Assembly (NCBI GenBank): GCA_964458485.1
Contig: CAYWJA010000009.1
Span: forward strand, 1 to 55,405
Reading direction: 5' to 3'
Source of the DNA: CAYWJA01 sp964458485
GTDB taxonomy: Bacteria; Patescibacteriota; Gracilibacteria; UM-FILTER-43-11
Length of the DNA stretch: 55,405 nt
Positions 1 through 9,462 of this stretch are shown here, piece by piece (the first letter of the stretch is position 1; each line of letters starts with the position of its first letter). Both the position numbers and the translations under genes were made by a program. The notes below the pieces were generated by a model. That model worked only from the letters and a program-made list of their open reading frames with translations, made no database searches and had not been told where the DNA came from.

Positions 1-3000
1 TAAAATCAACAGTATCACTACTTCCTGCTGCAGGCGACGGAGCATCTGTAGCTGTATAAGATATAAGAGTAGGAGCTACGTCTACCACACTATAAGTTTG
101 CTCATTTGTACCGGAGGATGACGCCATGCCATGATTATCAAGCACATATATATATACATTCTTAGTGCCATGAGTAGTGGGAACGGGAGCCTGACTAGCA
201 CTATCATTACACTCAGCATTTTGTGATGTTGGATTTACCCCATCTACACCACAAATCTCTACACCAGTACACCCAGGTGATCCACCATATGTAAAGCCGG
301 CAGATTCACAAACATACATACTAATAGTATCCTGAGTTTCATCAGTGTCAACATCTGTAATCTGAGCTAATGGTAGATTAAAATAAACTGTATCACCAGG
401 CTCAATTGTTCCTGTGCCACCACTGGCATCACCCATAAGCACTGTAGCAAATGTAGGTGCATGATTTACCATAAAAGGTGATCCATCATCTCCTGTGCCC
501 TGACTTGCAGAAGAACAATCAGTTGCATCACATACAAACGCATGCCATGCATTTGACTCACTATCATCAGCTTCCGTTGTATAGGTTGCTGAAGCTAAAG
601 CATTGTATGCTGTAGCCGAACTTCTTGCTAATCTATTATTAGAACCACCATTACATTCTGGCGGACTGCCAGTTGTAGGTACACCATCGGTTGTACAAAT
701 TAATAGATAAAAATCATCTTCATCTGTCTGGGTAGATCTAGCATCAAATGTTATATCATCTCCTGCATTTGCAGGGCTAGCTGCAGTAACGCCATTATCG
801 GAAGGATAACCTGTATTAAACGTAGGAATGGAATTCGAACCAGAGGTTGTACCACTAGTAGCTGCACCAAAAGCTGTTTCAGTATCATCGCCATTACGAG
901 CCTTGGCACATATATAATAAGTAGTGCCTGAAGTTAATCCTGTAATTGTAGTTGTATCCCACACAGCATCTGTTACCCAATCTTCACTACCTCCTAAACT
1001 ACCATCTGCAGACTGAACATAGCCATTACCAGAAGAACCATCACAATCACCTTCGCTTTCCGCAACATAAATTGCCATTTCCTCTTCGGCACCTCCGGTT
1101 ACCGGATCAACATCGAGTGTAGTTTCTGCAGCATTATCTACCGTAGGTGCAGCAGGTGTATTGGCAAGGGTATATGCTGTAGCCCCACAAGAAGTCCAGT
1201 CGCCTTCATTATCTAATTCATCACGGGCTTTCACTTTAAAAGCATATTGTGTATTAGCGGTAAGGCTTGTAATTTCTACTGGATGATCAGTACCCCACTC
1301 CCCCTCTGGCTGGCTCCCGGTACAACCGACACCAGTAACCAAGTATTCCCATGGCTCACCTGAGCCGGAGCCATCAGAAACTGTAGTAAAAATAACTGAA
1401 AGCTGTTCTGTGTCTATAAATACAGCATTAAATTCCGTAACAGAAGGTCCTGCAGTATCATAATAAGTAGAATCACTTTCAGAATCACCTATTAAGGAAC
1501 CACATGTATTATTGGTTATTCTCGCAGTAATCGTTTTGCTTTCATTTGTGGTACTACATCCCGTAGCCCCTGTTGTAATATCAAATGTGTCTACTGTTAC
1601 AGGGCTTACAGATCCAGTAACTTCTATAGGTGAACTCCAATTAACTCCGCCATCGCATGAAAACATAGCTGTATCCGGAGCTGACCCGTTCTCAGAATGT
1701 GTATACGCTAAACTGAACTCCGGTGTAGTATCATTTGTGAATCCACTTGTATCACTAATAGTCACAGAAGTTAAATCAGGTGGTTCACATGACGACCTTA
1801 CTCCTTGATAATACATAATACCACCTGTGCCAGACGAATGCCCTGGAAAAGAAGTGAAAATATCATCCTTTCCATCTGTATTTAAATCCCCTAAAATAAT
1901 CTGTCTTGGTATTGAATTAAAATCATATGAAGCCTTTGAATCCTGCATAGTTACATCCGCATTTGCATAAGAATCTACATATAAATTATTATCGTTATAA
2001 AAAAGATACACATCATTTTCAGCCCCTACTACAATATCTGTACGACCATCAAAATTAATATCACCGGTAGTTACAGCCTGACCGAAATAAGCAGAAGCTA
2101 AACCTGTTATTGTCTCACTAGCTGTAGCTGCATTAGTTGGCCATGAGCCATTATTATTCTGAAAAATATAAGTTCGCCCCTCATTAGTAGTATGAGTTGG
2201 AGCTCCGACTACTATATCATTATCTCCATCGGTATCGATATCTCCAACTGCCACACTTGTGCCGAATTTAGAACCAGATGCACCTACAATAGTAAGCCCC
2301 GCAGATGTACTAACGCCTGCAGGATTATCCTCACCATAATAAACATATACTCCTCCTGTATTACTGGTAACAGTAGGATCACCAACAATAAGATCCATCC
2401 AGCCATCACCATCCATATCACCTACTGCCATGGAAACACCCCTATTGCTATTGCTTATATCCAATGAATTTGCACAAAATGTATCTATGGGATAAGTGCC
2501 GTCATTATTACATACATCAATATAATGCTCTCCGCTGCCACTGCCTATAATGCCTGTGCATGCAAAAGCAAAATCTTCCCGTGAATCACCCACTAAATCA
2601 TAACCAGCTACAACAGTTGTGCCGCATCTTTGGTTTGAGCCATTATCCTTCATTCTATTGGCATAATCTGAAGCCGCAGAATAAGTACTATTCCAGCTAG
2701 TTCTTCCATCAAATATATAAACCCATCCAACATCGGATGCCGCGCCAGGGGCACCTATTACTAAATCATCTATATAATCAGCACCTTCACTAACTTTGCC
2801 TGCAGCCATTGAATAACCAAATTCATCTCCTGTTGATTCACCGGTTATTGTAACATCAGGAGTTGGATCATTATTTTTGGTAACATTTGCAATATTTTCA
2901 AAAAACATATAAACCTCTCCCTGACTAGAATTAAATCCAGGAGAACTAATTGCAATATCCTTATTGCCATCTCCATTAAAATCACCAATTGCCATGCCAC

Positions 3001-6000
3001 GACCCTGCTGATAACCTGCTGAACCTGTAATTTCTTTTGTACTGTAATCGTGAATTAAAATAGTGCCTTTATTGGAATATATTTCTGAACTTGAAACAAG
3101 TAAATCATTCCAGCCATCCATACTAATATCCGCAATCAAAACCCTAGATCCCATATACGCATTTGACCCCAAATTATCAGCTAAAATATCATCCACTGCC
3201 AAACTGCCATCATTATAATAAACCTGCACTGCACCTTCGCCTGAATTAAAATCGGATAAACTTATTGCTAAATCTTCTCGTCCGTCACGATTTAAATCTC
3301 CTATAGCAAGACTCTCACCTAGCCTATCACCATCAGTTCCACCAGTTTCTATCCAATCTGCACTACCTGCAGCAGGATAACTGCCATCGTTATAAAAAAT
3401 ATAAACACGTCCTTTAGCTGAACCAGTTGGATAATTTGCAGCAGAAACCACAAGGTCAGTTCTACTATCTCTGGTTGCACTCAATTCACCAGTGGCTATT
3501 GCATAACCAAAACTATCACCCCCAGTTTCACCGGTCAATTTTATGTCTGCACTAGATGCAGCAGTAGAATAACTGCCATCGTTATAAAAAATATAAACAC
3601 GACCCTGTCCAAGATTATAGCTAGGAGCTCCAATTACAAGGTCTTTACGCCCATCAGGTGTAGTGCTTAATTCACCAGTTGCCAGAGAAGTTCCAAAATA
3701 ATTACCAGGTAACTCACCTGTAAATGTTACATCTGCACTTGCTGTGTCAGTTGGATAAGTACCATCGTTATATAAAAGATAAACCTTATCAACTGTTGGG
3801 GCACCTATAACAATATCATGATGTATGTCTGGTGTAGCACTAAGATCCGCGTCCGCAATTAAAGATTCACCTATGCGCTCTCCACTTTCAAATACAGGCT
3901 CTATGGTTATGTCTGCATCACTATCTGCACTTATTCCACTCCAGCTACTACGGCCATCAAATATAAATACTCTACCATCATTACTAGCAGCACCAGGACT
4001 ACTAATAATCAAATCGTCTATTAAATCCCTAGTTTCACTTATTTTACCCGAAGCAATAAAATAACCAAATTCATCCCCTACTGTCCCACCAGTTATTGTT
4101 ACATCTGCACTACTAGTATCACTAGGTATCGATCCATCATTCAAAAATACATAAGCTCTTCCTTGACTGCTATTATATCCAATCGAACCAACCGCAAGAT
4201 CACGAAAGCCATCACCATCAAAATCACCAACGGCCAAACTGTTACCAAATTGCTCACCTGATGCCAGCCCTTCAATTTGATGCCGATTCCCTCCTTTATA
4301 ATCCCCATTATTACTATTATTCCAAGGAAATTGTGTATTCCAGGCATATTCAGAATCACCATAAAATATATAACCTCGTCCACTATTTATATTATATTGA
4401 GAAGCTCCTGCAAATAAATCATTAGTGCCATTTTTATCTAAATCAGCGATAGCTAGAATATTGCCAAATCCACTATTATTTGCCTCACCGCTTATCGTTA
4501 TATCAGCGCTACTGGCGTTGGGATACGCAGCGTCATCGTTATAAAAAATATAAACTGATCCTTTTGTTGTGCCGGTTTCGGGAGCTCCGGCAACAATATC
4601 TGCATCCCCATCGTCATCCATATCCCCTATTACTAAAGAAAAACCAAGCTCATCTCCTGCAGCAACTCCATTTATTGTAGCATCAGCACTAGATGCGCTA
4701 GATGTATATGAACCATCATTAGCAAAAACATATACTGTACCATTTGTTGTACTAGGAGCACTTGCAACTACATCTGTATCACCATCAGCATCAATATCTC
4801 CTAGCGCTAAAGTATGTCCAAATTCATCAGAGGCAGAGGCTCCATTAATTATATCATCCGCACCTGATGCGCTAATGGGATATGAACCATCATTCTCGAA
4901 CATATATACCGAACCGTTTGTAGTATCAGGAGCACCAACAACAATATCTGCATCGGAGTCAGCATCAATATCTCCAATTACAATAGCTGATCCGAATCTA
5001 TCTCCGGCACCTGCTCCAATTATTGCACCATCGGCACTCTCTGCATCCGGATAAGGAGATCCGTCATTATAAAAAATATAAACCCTGCCATTAGCGCTAT
5101 CGGTAGCCCCAACAACAATATCTTTGTCACCATCTGAGTCAATATCCCCTATTGCAACAGAGGAGCCAAATCTAAACCCAGCAACGGCTGAGCCGGATAT
5201 TACATCATCAGCATTATCTGCTGCAGGATAATATCCATCATTATAAAAAATATAAACTTTCCCATCATTATCACCATTGGGATTTCCATAGGCACCTACA
5301 ACTAAATCGTCTGTACCATCAGCATTTATATCGCCAGTGGCAACGCTATTAGAAAAATAATCCCCTTCTCCTTCACCGGTTAATGAATCTTTATTCTCTA
5401 AACCACCTTCGCCATAAAAAATATAAACGCGTCCGGTATTAGTACTTAAACCTTTATCGCCTACTACTAAATCATTTGTACCATCAAAATTCATATCACT
5501 TATAAAAATATTTTGCCCGAGTGCACTGCCACCTTCTCCTGCAATAATTATATTAGAGTCATTTAGAGCCGTACAGCCGGTATCACAGCTGGAATCTCCA
5601 AAGGTACCATCAGAATTTCCATAAAAAGTATTAACTTTACCACTATTATTGTAAGCCCATGAGCCTACTACTAAATCTATTTTATTATCTGCATTTAAAT
5701 CTCCGGCAACAACAGATGTACCAAAGGCATCACCAGCTACACCTGTAAAAATAGCATCCGCACTTGCAGCACCAGCGGGATAAGCACCATCATTTTCAAA
5801 AATATAAACACGACCTTGGCTACTATTATATACAGATGCACCTACGGCTAAATCAGTCTTACCATTCGCATTAAAATCACCAGCAACTACAGCACCATCA
5901 CCAAACGAACTACTAGCTTCACCATCTATAGTTATATCAGCACTGCCAGCATCCGCAGGCCATGAGCCATCTTGATAGAAAAGATAAACACGACCCTGAT

Positions 6001-8317
6001 CTGTATTATAATTAGGGGCAGTAACTACCAAATCTACATCTCCGTCAGCATCCAAATCTCCGGTAGTTATATTAGTGCTAAAATTATAAGAAGTAATATC
6101 TTCTCCTAATATGGAAACATCTGCACTAGTGGCAGCAGTAGGATAATCGCCATCATTATAAAAAATATAAACTTTACCCTGCCCAGTGTTATACTGATAT
6201 CCACCAACTATTAAATCAATATTCCCATCATTGCTCATATCATCTGCAGAAAGCGTCCACCCAAAAGAACTACCAGCTTCACCTGTAATTATATCATCTG
6301 CACTATCTGCTGCCGCAGTATAATCCCCATCTTGATAAAAAATATAAACACGACCCTGTTCGGAATTATAATCAGTTGCGCCAACCGCCAAATCATCATC
6401 TCCGTCTCCATCAAAATCGGCAGAAACAATAGCACTTCCAAATAAATTACTAGTAGTTTCACCTGTAATATTACTACTTGCCTGAGGCACTGCTCCAGGA
6501 GCCGTAAATTCAAGGCTCGGATCGAGAACTATCGGGTAAGCCTCCTTTGCAGCACTAAAGGTTATTTGTAATTTTCCATAATCCTCTCCTGTAATTTTAT
6601 ATTTAAACTTTTCAATTACATTGCTGTTCTTATCTATTGCAAAAGGCTTAGGAATAATAAAATCCGGATTTTTTCTGCCATTTTTGTGAAGATTTATAAT
6701 ATAGTCTTTTGTAAGTGTTCTGGAAGCACGATCAAGCAAATTTCTGCTTACTTTTTTTGCATCTTTTTCTTTCCCAAGATCAATATTTTCCATATAAAAA
6801 CCTTCTATTGTTCCATCCTTTCGCATATGAAGAACAGCATTATCAAAACTATATAATTCAGACTCTTTTCCATCTCCATAATGGAAAATTGTATAATTTT
6901 TAATTATATGTGAAGCAATGGAATTTGTTGTATTTTTATATTTATAAATATCAGTTTTTCTATTATCAGAACTTTGATAAACGACATCTTGTTCAGTAGC
7001 ATCTTTTTTAACTACAGCCTCAACTGTATTCATTTCAAATGATACCTTTTTAGGACTCTTTTCTTCTTTTTTGTCAGCCCCGATTATCTTATTTATTAAG
7101 CCTGATTTTTCTTTCTCATTATCTAGGGTCTCATGCTTTAGTGTAATTGTTTTATATACATCTTTTTCATCTTTATTTTTTTTAATTTTTTCTTTTTGAA
7201 TTTCTTTAGGACCAATAAGCTTATTTTTATTCTTATTTTTTTTGAATTTAATGTCCGGACCACCAATATCCTCTTCTTTATCTTCCTTTTGGACTGCCCT
7301 CTGTCTAAAATTCATTGAAATAGATCTCTCATCATCTTTATTAAACTTAAGATTCAGGCCTTCTTTTTTTACACTATGCTCTGATTTTTTTTGAATTGCC
7401 TTACCCTTTTTATCAATTACGTTCTGAACAGAGTCATCGGTGGAAGTTGTAATACAAAAACGAACATCTGCCTTTACAAGTTTATTAAGTTTTTCACGTT
7501 TTTTGATCAATTGATCTGCAACAACTTCTATTTTCTTATCATCAACTGTACCTTTAGACTTTTTCTCTTCTTTTAATACTTTAACCTTTTCCTTAATAAT
7601 TTTTAATTCAGATTGTTCTGCTACATCCTTTTTATCATTTTTATCAATTTCTTCTTTAATAATTTTTTTTGCCTGCTTAGTGGTAATATTTTCATCTAAT
7701 TTAGCTATTTGTGATTTAACTGGTTTTGATGTTTCTTTAAAATCCACCACTGGCTTCTTTAATTCTTCTAATTCTTTCAAGTCAGGGCAATCTTCATTGT
7801 CAAATCGCAAAGCACCTACCTGCTTATGCACATAAAAAGGTGAACCATTTTTATCACTACCCTGTGATGATTTAGAGCATTTAGGATTAATATCGGTATG
7901 ATCACAAGCAAATGCATACCACTCATTTTTTAATTTTGCATCTTTATCGGCCTTATATGTTACAGATGCTTCTATTCCACTTTTTACTGCATCACTAACC
8001 CCCCATCCACCATCTTTACATAAAGGCTTATTGGATTTATTAGGTGTTATTGCATTAGTTCTGCATATAGCCAAATAATAATCATCACCATTATCATCTG
8101 TTGCTATAGATTTAAAAGTAATGGACTCTTCAAAGTGCAGAGGATTTGCTTTGCCATATCCACCATCACCTGGTTCTGTTTTATTTCCTTCCGCATCTAT
8201 GAATTGGGGTGCAGTATTGCCTACTCGAATAGATGTAACCCCAGCAAACACCACAGATGTAGTGAATAAAAGAAATATTAAAGTGAAGTACAGATGTTTT
8301 GAGGGGGGAAATTTCAT
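1..8317 (-). CDS. Giant secreted FG-GAP repeat protein (3' end outside window)
   Basis: The frame is open from ATG at 8317 to the left edge (2772 codons) without a stop where I read it. Residues 1-25 are a signal peptide ending VVFAG. Residues about 30-610 hold a YYLAIC/YAFACD module, a Lys/Glu-rich probable coiled-coil stretch and a domain ending in YPIVLDPSLEF. Residues about 610-2165 hold about 26 FG-GAP-type units of roughly 55-70 aa, each like FGxSxAxGDxDGDGxxDLVV followed by GRVYIFYNDGSYP; many keep the acidic DxDGD calcium-binding pattern. After that come fibronectin/Ig-like segments and a second YAFACD-type module. The last residues in the window align with residues about 410-450 of the 707-aa neighbour, so perhaps 250-300 residues lie outside. 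FG-GAP units form beta-propellers in integrin-type adhesins. A surface or extracellular binding role is inference. It is third in a minus-strand set with the 314- and 707-aa genes. Confidence 0.85.
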   Translation of the reverse strand, partial: MKFPPSKHLYFTLIFLLFTTSVVFAGVTSIRVGNTAPQFIDAEGNKTEPGDGGYGKANPLHFEESITFKSIATDDNGDDYYLAICRTNAITPNKSNKPLCKDGGWGVSDAVKSGIEASVTYKADKDAKLKNEWYAFACDHTDINPKCSKSSQGSDKNGSPFYVHKQVGALRFDNEDCPDLKELEELKKPVVDFKETSKPVKSQIAKLDENITTKQAKKIIKEEIDKNDKKDVAEQSELKIIKEKVKVLKEEKKSKGTVDDKKIEVVADQLIKKREKLNKLVKADVRFCITTSTDDSVQNVIDKKGKAIQKKSEHSVKKEGLNLKFNKDDERSISMNFRQRAVQKEDKEEDIGGPDIKFKKNKNKNKLIGPKEIQKEKIKKNKDEKDVYKTITLKHETLDNEKEKSGLINKIIGADKKEEKSPKKVSFEMNTVEAVVKKDATEQDVVYQSSDNRKTDIYKYKNTTNSIASHIIKNYTIFHYGDGKESELYSFDNAVLHMRKDGTIEGFYMENIDLGKEKDAKKVSRNLLDRASRTLTKDYIINLHKNGRKNPDFIIPKPFAIDKNSNVIEKFKYKITGEDYGKLQITFSAAKEAYPIVLDPSLEFTAPGAVPQASSNITGETTSNLFGSAIVSADFDGDGDDDLAVGATDYNSEQGRVYIFYQDGDYTAAADSADDIITGEAGSSFGWTLSADDMSNDGNIDLIVGGYQYNTGQGKVYIFYNDGDYPTAATSADVSILGEDITSYNFSTNITTGDLDADGDVDLVVTAPNYNTDQGRVYLFYQDGSWPADAGSADITIDGEASSSFGDGAVVAGDFNANGKTDLAVGASVYNSSQGRVYIFENDGAYPAGAASADAIFTGVAGDAFGTSVVAGDLNADNKIDLVVGSWAYNNSGKVNTFYGNSDGTFGDSSCDTGCTALNDSNIIIAGEGGSALGQNIFISDMNFDGTNDLVVGDKGLSTNTGRVYIFYGEGGLENKDSLTGEGEGDYFSNSVATGDINADGTDDLVVGAYGNPNGDNDGKVYIFYNDGYYPAADNADDVISGSAVAGFRFGSSVAIGDIDSDGDKDIVVGATDSANGRVYIFYNDGSPYPDAESADGAIIGAGAGDRFGSAIVIGDIDADSDADIVVGAPDTTNGSVYMFENDGSYPISASGADDIINGASASDEFGHTLALGDIDADGDTDVVASAPSTTNGTVYVFANDGSYTSSASSADATINGVAAGDELGFSLVIGDMDDDGDADIVAGAPETGTTKGSVYIFYNDDAAYPNASSADITISGEANNSGFGNILAIADLDKNGTNDLFAGASQYNINSGRGYIFYGDSEYAWNTQFPWNNSNNGDYKGGNRHQIEGLASGEQFGNSLAVGDFDGDGFRDLAVGSIGYNSSQGRAYVFLNDGSIPSDTSSADVTITGGTVGDEFGYFIASGKISETRDLIDDLIISSPGAASNDGRVFIFDGRSSWSGISADSDADITIEPVFESGERIGESLIADADLSATPDIHHDIVIGAPTVDKVYLLYNDGTYPTDTASADVTFTGELPGNYFGTSLATGELSTTPDGRKDLVIGAPSYNLGQGRVYIFYNDGSYSTAASSADIKLTGETGGDSFGYAIATGELSATRDSRTDLVVSAANYPTGSAKGRVYIFYNDGSYPAAGSADWIETGGTDGDRLGESLAIGDLNRDGREDLAISLSDFNSGEGAVQVYYNDGSLAVDDILADNLGSNAYMGSRVLIADISMDGWNDLLVSSSEIYSNKGTILIHDYSTKEITGSAGYQQGRGMAIGDFNGDGNKDIAISSPGFNSSQGEVYMFFENIANVTKNNDPTPDVTITGESTGDEFGYSMAAGKVSEGADYIDDLVIGAPGAASDVGWVYIFDGRTSWNSTYSAASDYANRMKDNGSNQRCGTTVVAGYDLVGDSREDFAFACTGIIGSGSGEHYIDVCNNDGTYPIDTFCANSLDISNSNRGVSMAVGDMDGDGWMDLIVGDPTVTSNTGGVYVYYGEDNPAGVSTSAGLTIVGASGSKFGTSVAVGDIDTDGDNDIVVGAPTHTTNEGRTYIFQNNNGSWPTNAATASETITGLASAYFGQAVTTGDINFDGRTDIVVGAENDVYLFYNDNNLYVDSYANADVTMQDSKASYDFNSIPRQIILGDLNTDGKDDIFTSFPGHSSGTGGIMYYQGVRSSCEPPDLTSVTISDTSGFTNDTTPEFSLAYTHSENGSAPDTAMFSCDGGVNWSSPIEVTGSVSPVTVDTFDITTGATGCSTTNESKTITARITNNTCGSLIGDSESDSTYYDTAGPSVTEFNAVFIDTEQLSVIFTTVSDGSGSGEPWEYLVTGVGCTGSQPEGEWGTDHPVEITSLTANTQYAFKVKARDELDNEGDWTSCGATAYTLANTPAAPTVDNAAETTLDVDPVTGGAEEEMAIYVAESEGDCDGSSGNGYVQSADGSLGGSEDWVTDAVWDTTTITGLTSGTTYYICAKARNGDDTETAFGAATSGTTSGSNSIPTFNTGYPSDNGVTAASPANAGDDITFDARSTQTDEDDFYLLICTTDGVPTTGSPPECNGGSNNRLARSSATAYNALASATYTTEADDSESNAWHAFVCDATDCSSASQGTGDDGSPFMVNHAPTFATVLMGDASGGTGTIEPGDTVYFNLPLAQITDVDTDETQDTISMYVCESAGFTYGGSPGCTGVEICGVDGVNPTSQNAECNDSASQAPVPTTHGTKNVYIYVLDNHGMASSSGTNEQTYSVVDVAPTLISYTATDAPSPAAGSSDTVDF

Positions 8318-8326
8318 TTATTTTTA

Positions 8327-8354
8327 TTTATAATGGTTACCAGGCTGACTACAA
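8327..8354 (-). promoter_or_regulatory. Possible promoter of the giant FG-GAP gene
   Basis: Reading leftward: TTGTAG (8354-8349), 16-nt spacer, TATAAA (8332-8327). Transcription would begin almost at the ATG (8317), giving a near-leaderless mRNA. The match is moderate; the gene could also be read through from the 314-aa gene 187 bp upstream. Confidence 0.35.
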
Positions 8355-8504
8355 ATTGCCGTAAATTTATAAATCGCCTAGTTATAATTGTCCCAATCTT
8401 AAAAATTATATCACCTCTCTCTAAAAACTAAAAATTTATAACCCAAAAAAACCTAAAGTCATATTGCAAAATTATTAAATTATTTTAAGAGATAAATTTG
8501 TTAT

Positions 8505-9449
8505 TTAATATTTGGTCAAATTATTTCTTCTTTTTCTTAAACGAAGCCTTACATCTACAACTATTAAACTAAAAATAAGTGTAATAGTACCAACAAGTAT
8601 ATTTTCCATAGTATCCTTAACTCTTACGCTTGTTTTTATATCACCCTTTGTTTGCATTGAACTCACTTTAGATGAATTGATAGTGAAGTAAACCTTACTT
8701 TTATAAAAAGATTTATCATCTTTTAATACTTCTACATCAGCCCAATATCTACCAAAATCAAGTTTATTGCCTAATGCCATAGGTAATTTTACCTCTGTAG
8801 TTTTGTGGGGGTTAAGTGTTTTTAGTAATTTGCTTGCAGTGCTAGTGGCTACAATTTTTTCACTTTCATCGTTTCTGATCTGAATATTGGTTTGGATGTT
8901 AGATATATATGTATTGCCTGCATTTTGAATTTTTAACTTTAAATCTAATTTGTCTGTTTTTTCGGACATTGGATTAATAACAACAGATTTGATTTTATAA
9001 TCTGTGATATCCGTATTAACGACTCCTAATTGAACCCTTATACTGCCGCCTAAATTAACAGCAACATTTTTTTTACTTCTTTTTTTTGGTGAAGCTTTAA
9101 TCGAAATAACACCCTTATATTTTTTTAACTTAGCATTTTTTGGAATTTTTAAATCAGCATACATATAAACATACTTCTTACCTTTAGGAATCATAAGTTT
9201 ATCCTGGTCGCGAATTGTAATCCACTTTGCAATTTCCGGATCTCCACTTATTTTTGACGAAACAATTAAACCCTCTGAGGAATCACTTGTACTTAAATTA
9301 AATCTATATTGTATATCAGTGCCTGGTTTTAAATTTTCATTAATAATCCAGGGTGGAGAAATGCCGAAAGAAGCAGCTAATGCTATTGGTGTTAATAAAA
9401 TTAATCCTAAAATAAATATTATAAACTTGGAATGTGTAATTTTTGTCAT
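8505..9449 (-). CDS. Secreted Ig-like protein with C-terminal membrane anchor (DUF916/WxIP-like)
   Basis: 314 aa. Residues 1-25 are a signal peptide ending ALAAS. The mature start SFGISPPWIINENLKPG, the conserved-position beta-strand pattern over residues about 30-270 and the single C-terminal membrane helix (about 288-305) followed by a basic tail resemble the two-Ig-domain organisation of WxL-interacting (DUF916/DUF3324) proteins and fimbrial-chaperone-like folds. This is fold-level similarity judged by eye, not a family match. The start ATG lies 13 bp after the stop of the 707-aa gene, so the two are probably co-transcribed. A role in anchoring or assembling the secreted partners on either side is inference. 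Confidence 0.7.
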   Translation of the reverse strand: MTKITHSKFIIFILGLILLTPIALAASFGISPPWIINENLKPGTDIQYRFNLSTSDSSEGLIVSSKISGDPEIAKWITIRDQDKLMIPKGKKYVYMYADLKIPKNAKLKKYKGVISIKASPKKRSKKNVAVNLGGSIRVQLGVVNTDITDYKIKSVVINPMSEKTDKLDLKLKIQNAGNTYISNIQTNIQIRNDESEKIVATSTASKLLKTLNPHKTTEVKLPMALGNKLDFGRYWADVEVLKDDKSFYKSKVYFTINSSKVSSMQTKGDIKTSVRVKDTMENILVGTITLIFSLIVVDVRLRLRKRRNNLTKY

Positions 9450-9462
9450 TTAAAATTTAAAA

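Noticed and set aside
1..8317. A break or frameshift in the giant FG-GAP gene
   Set aside because: Reading the frame through the N-terminal region, the FG-GAP array and the C-terminal part gave one continuous protein without a stop.
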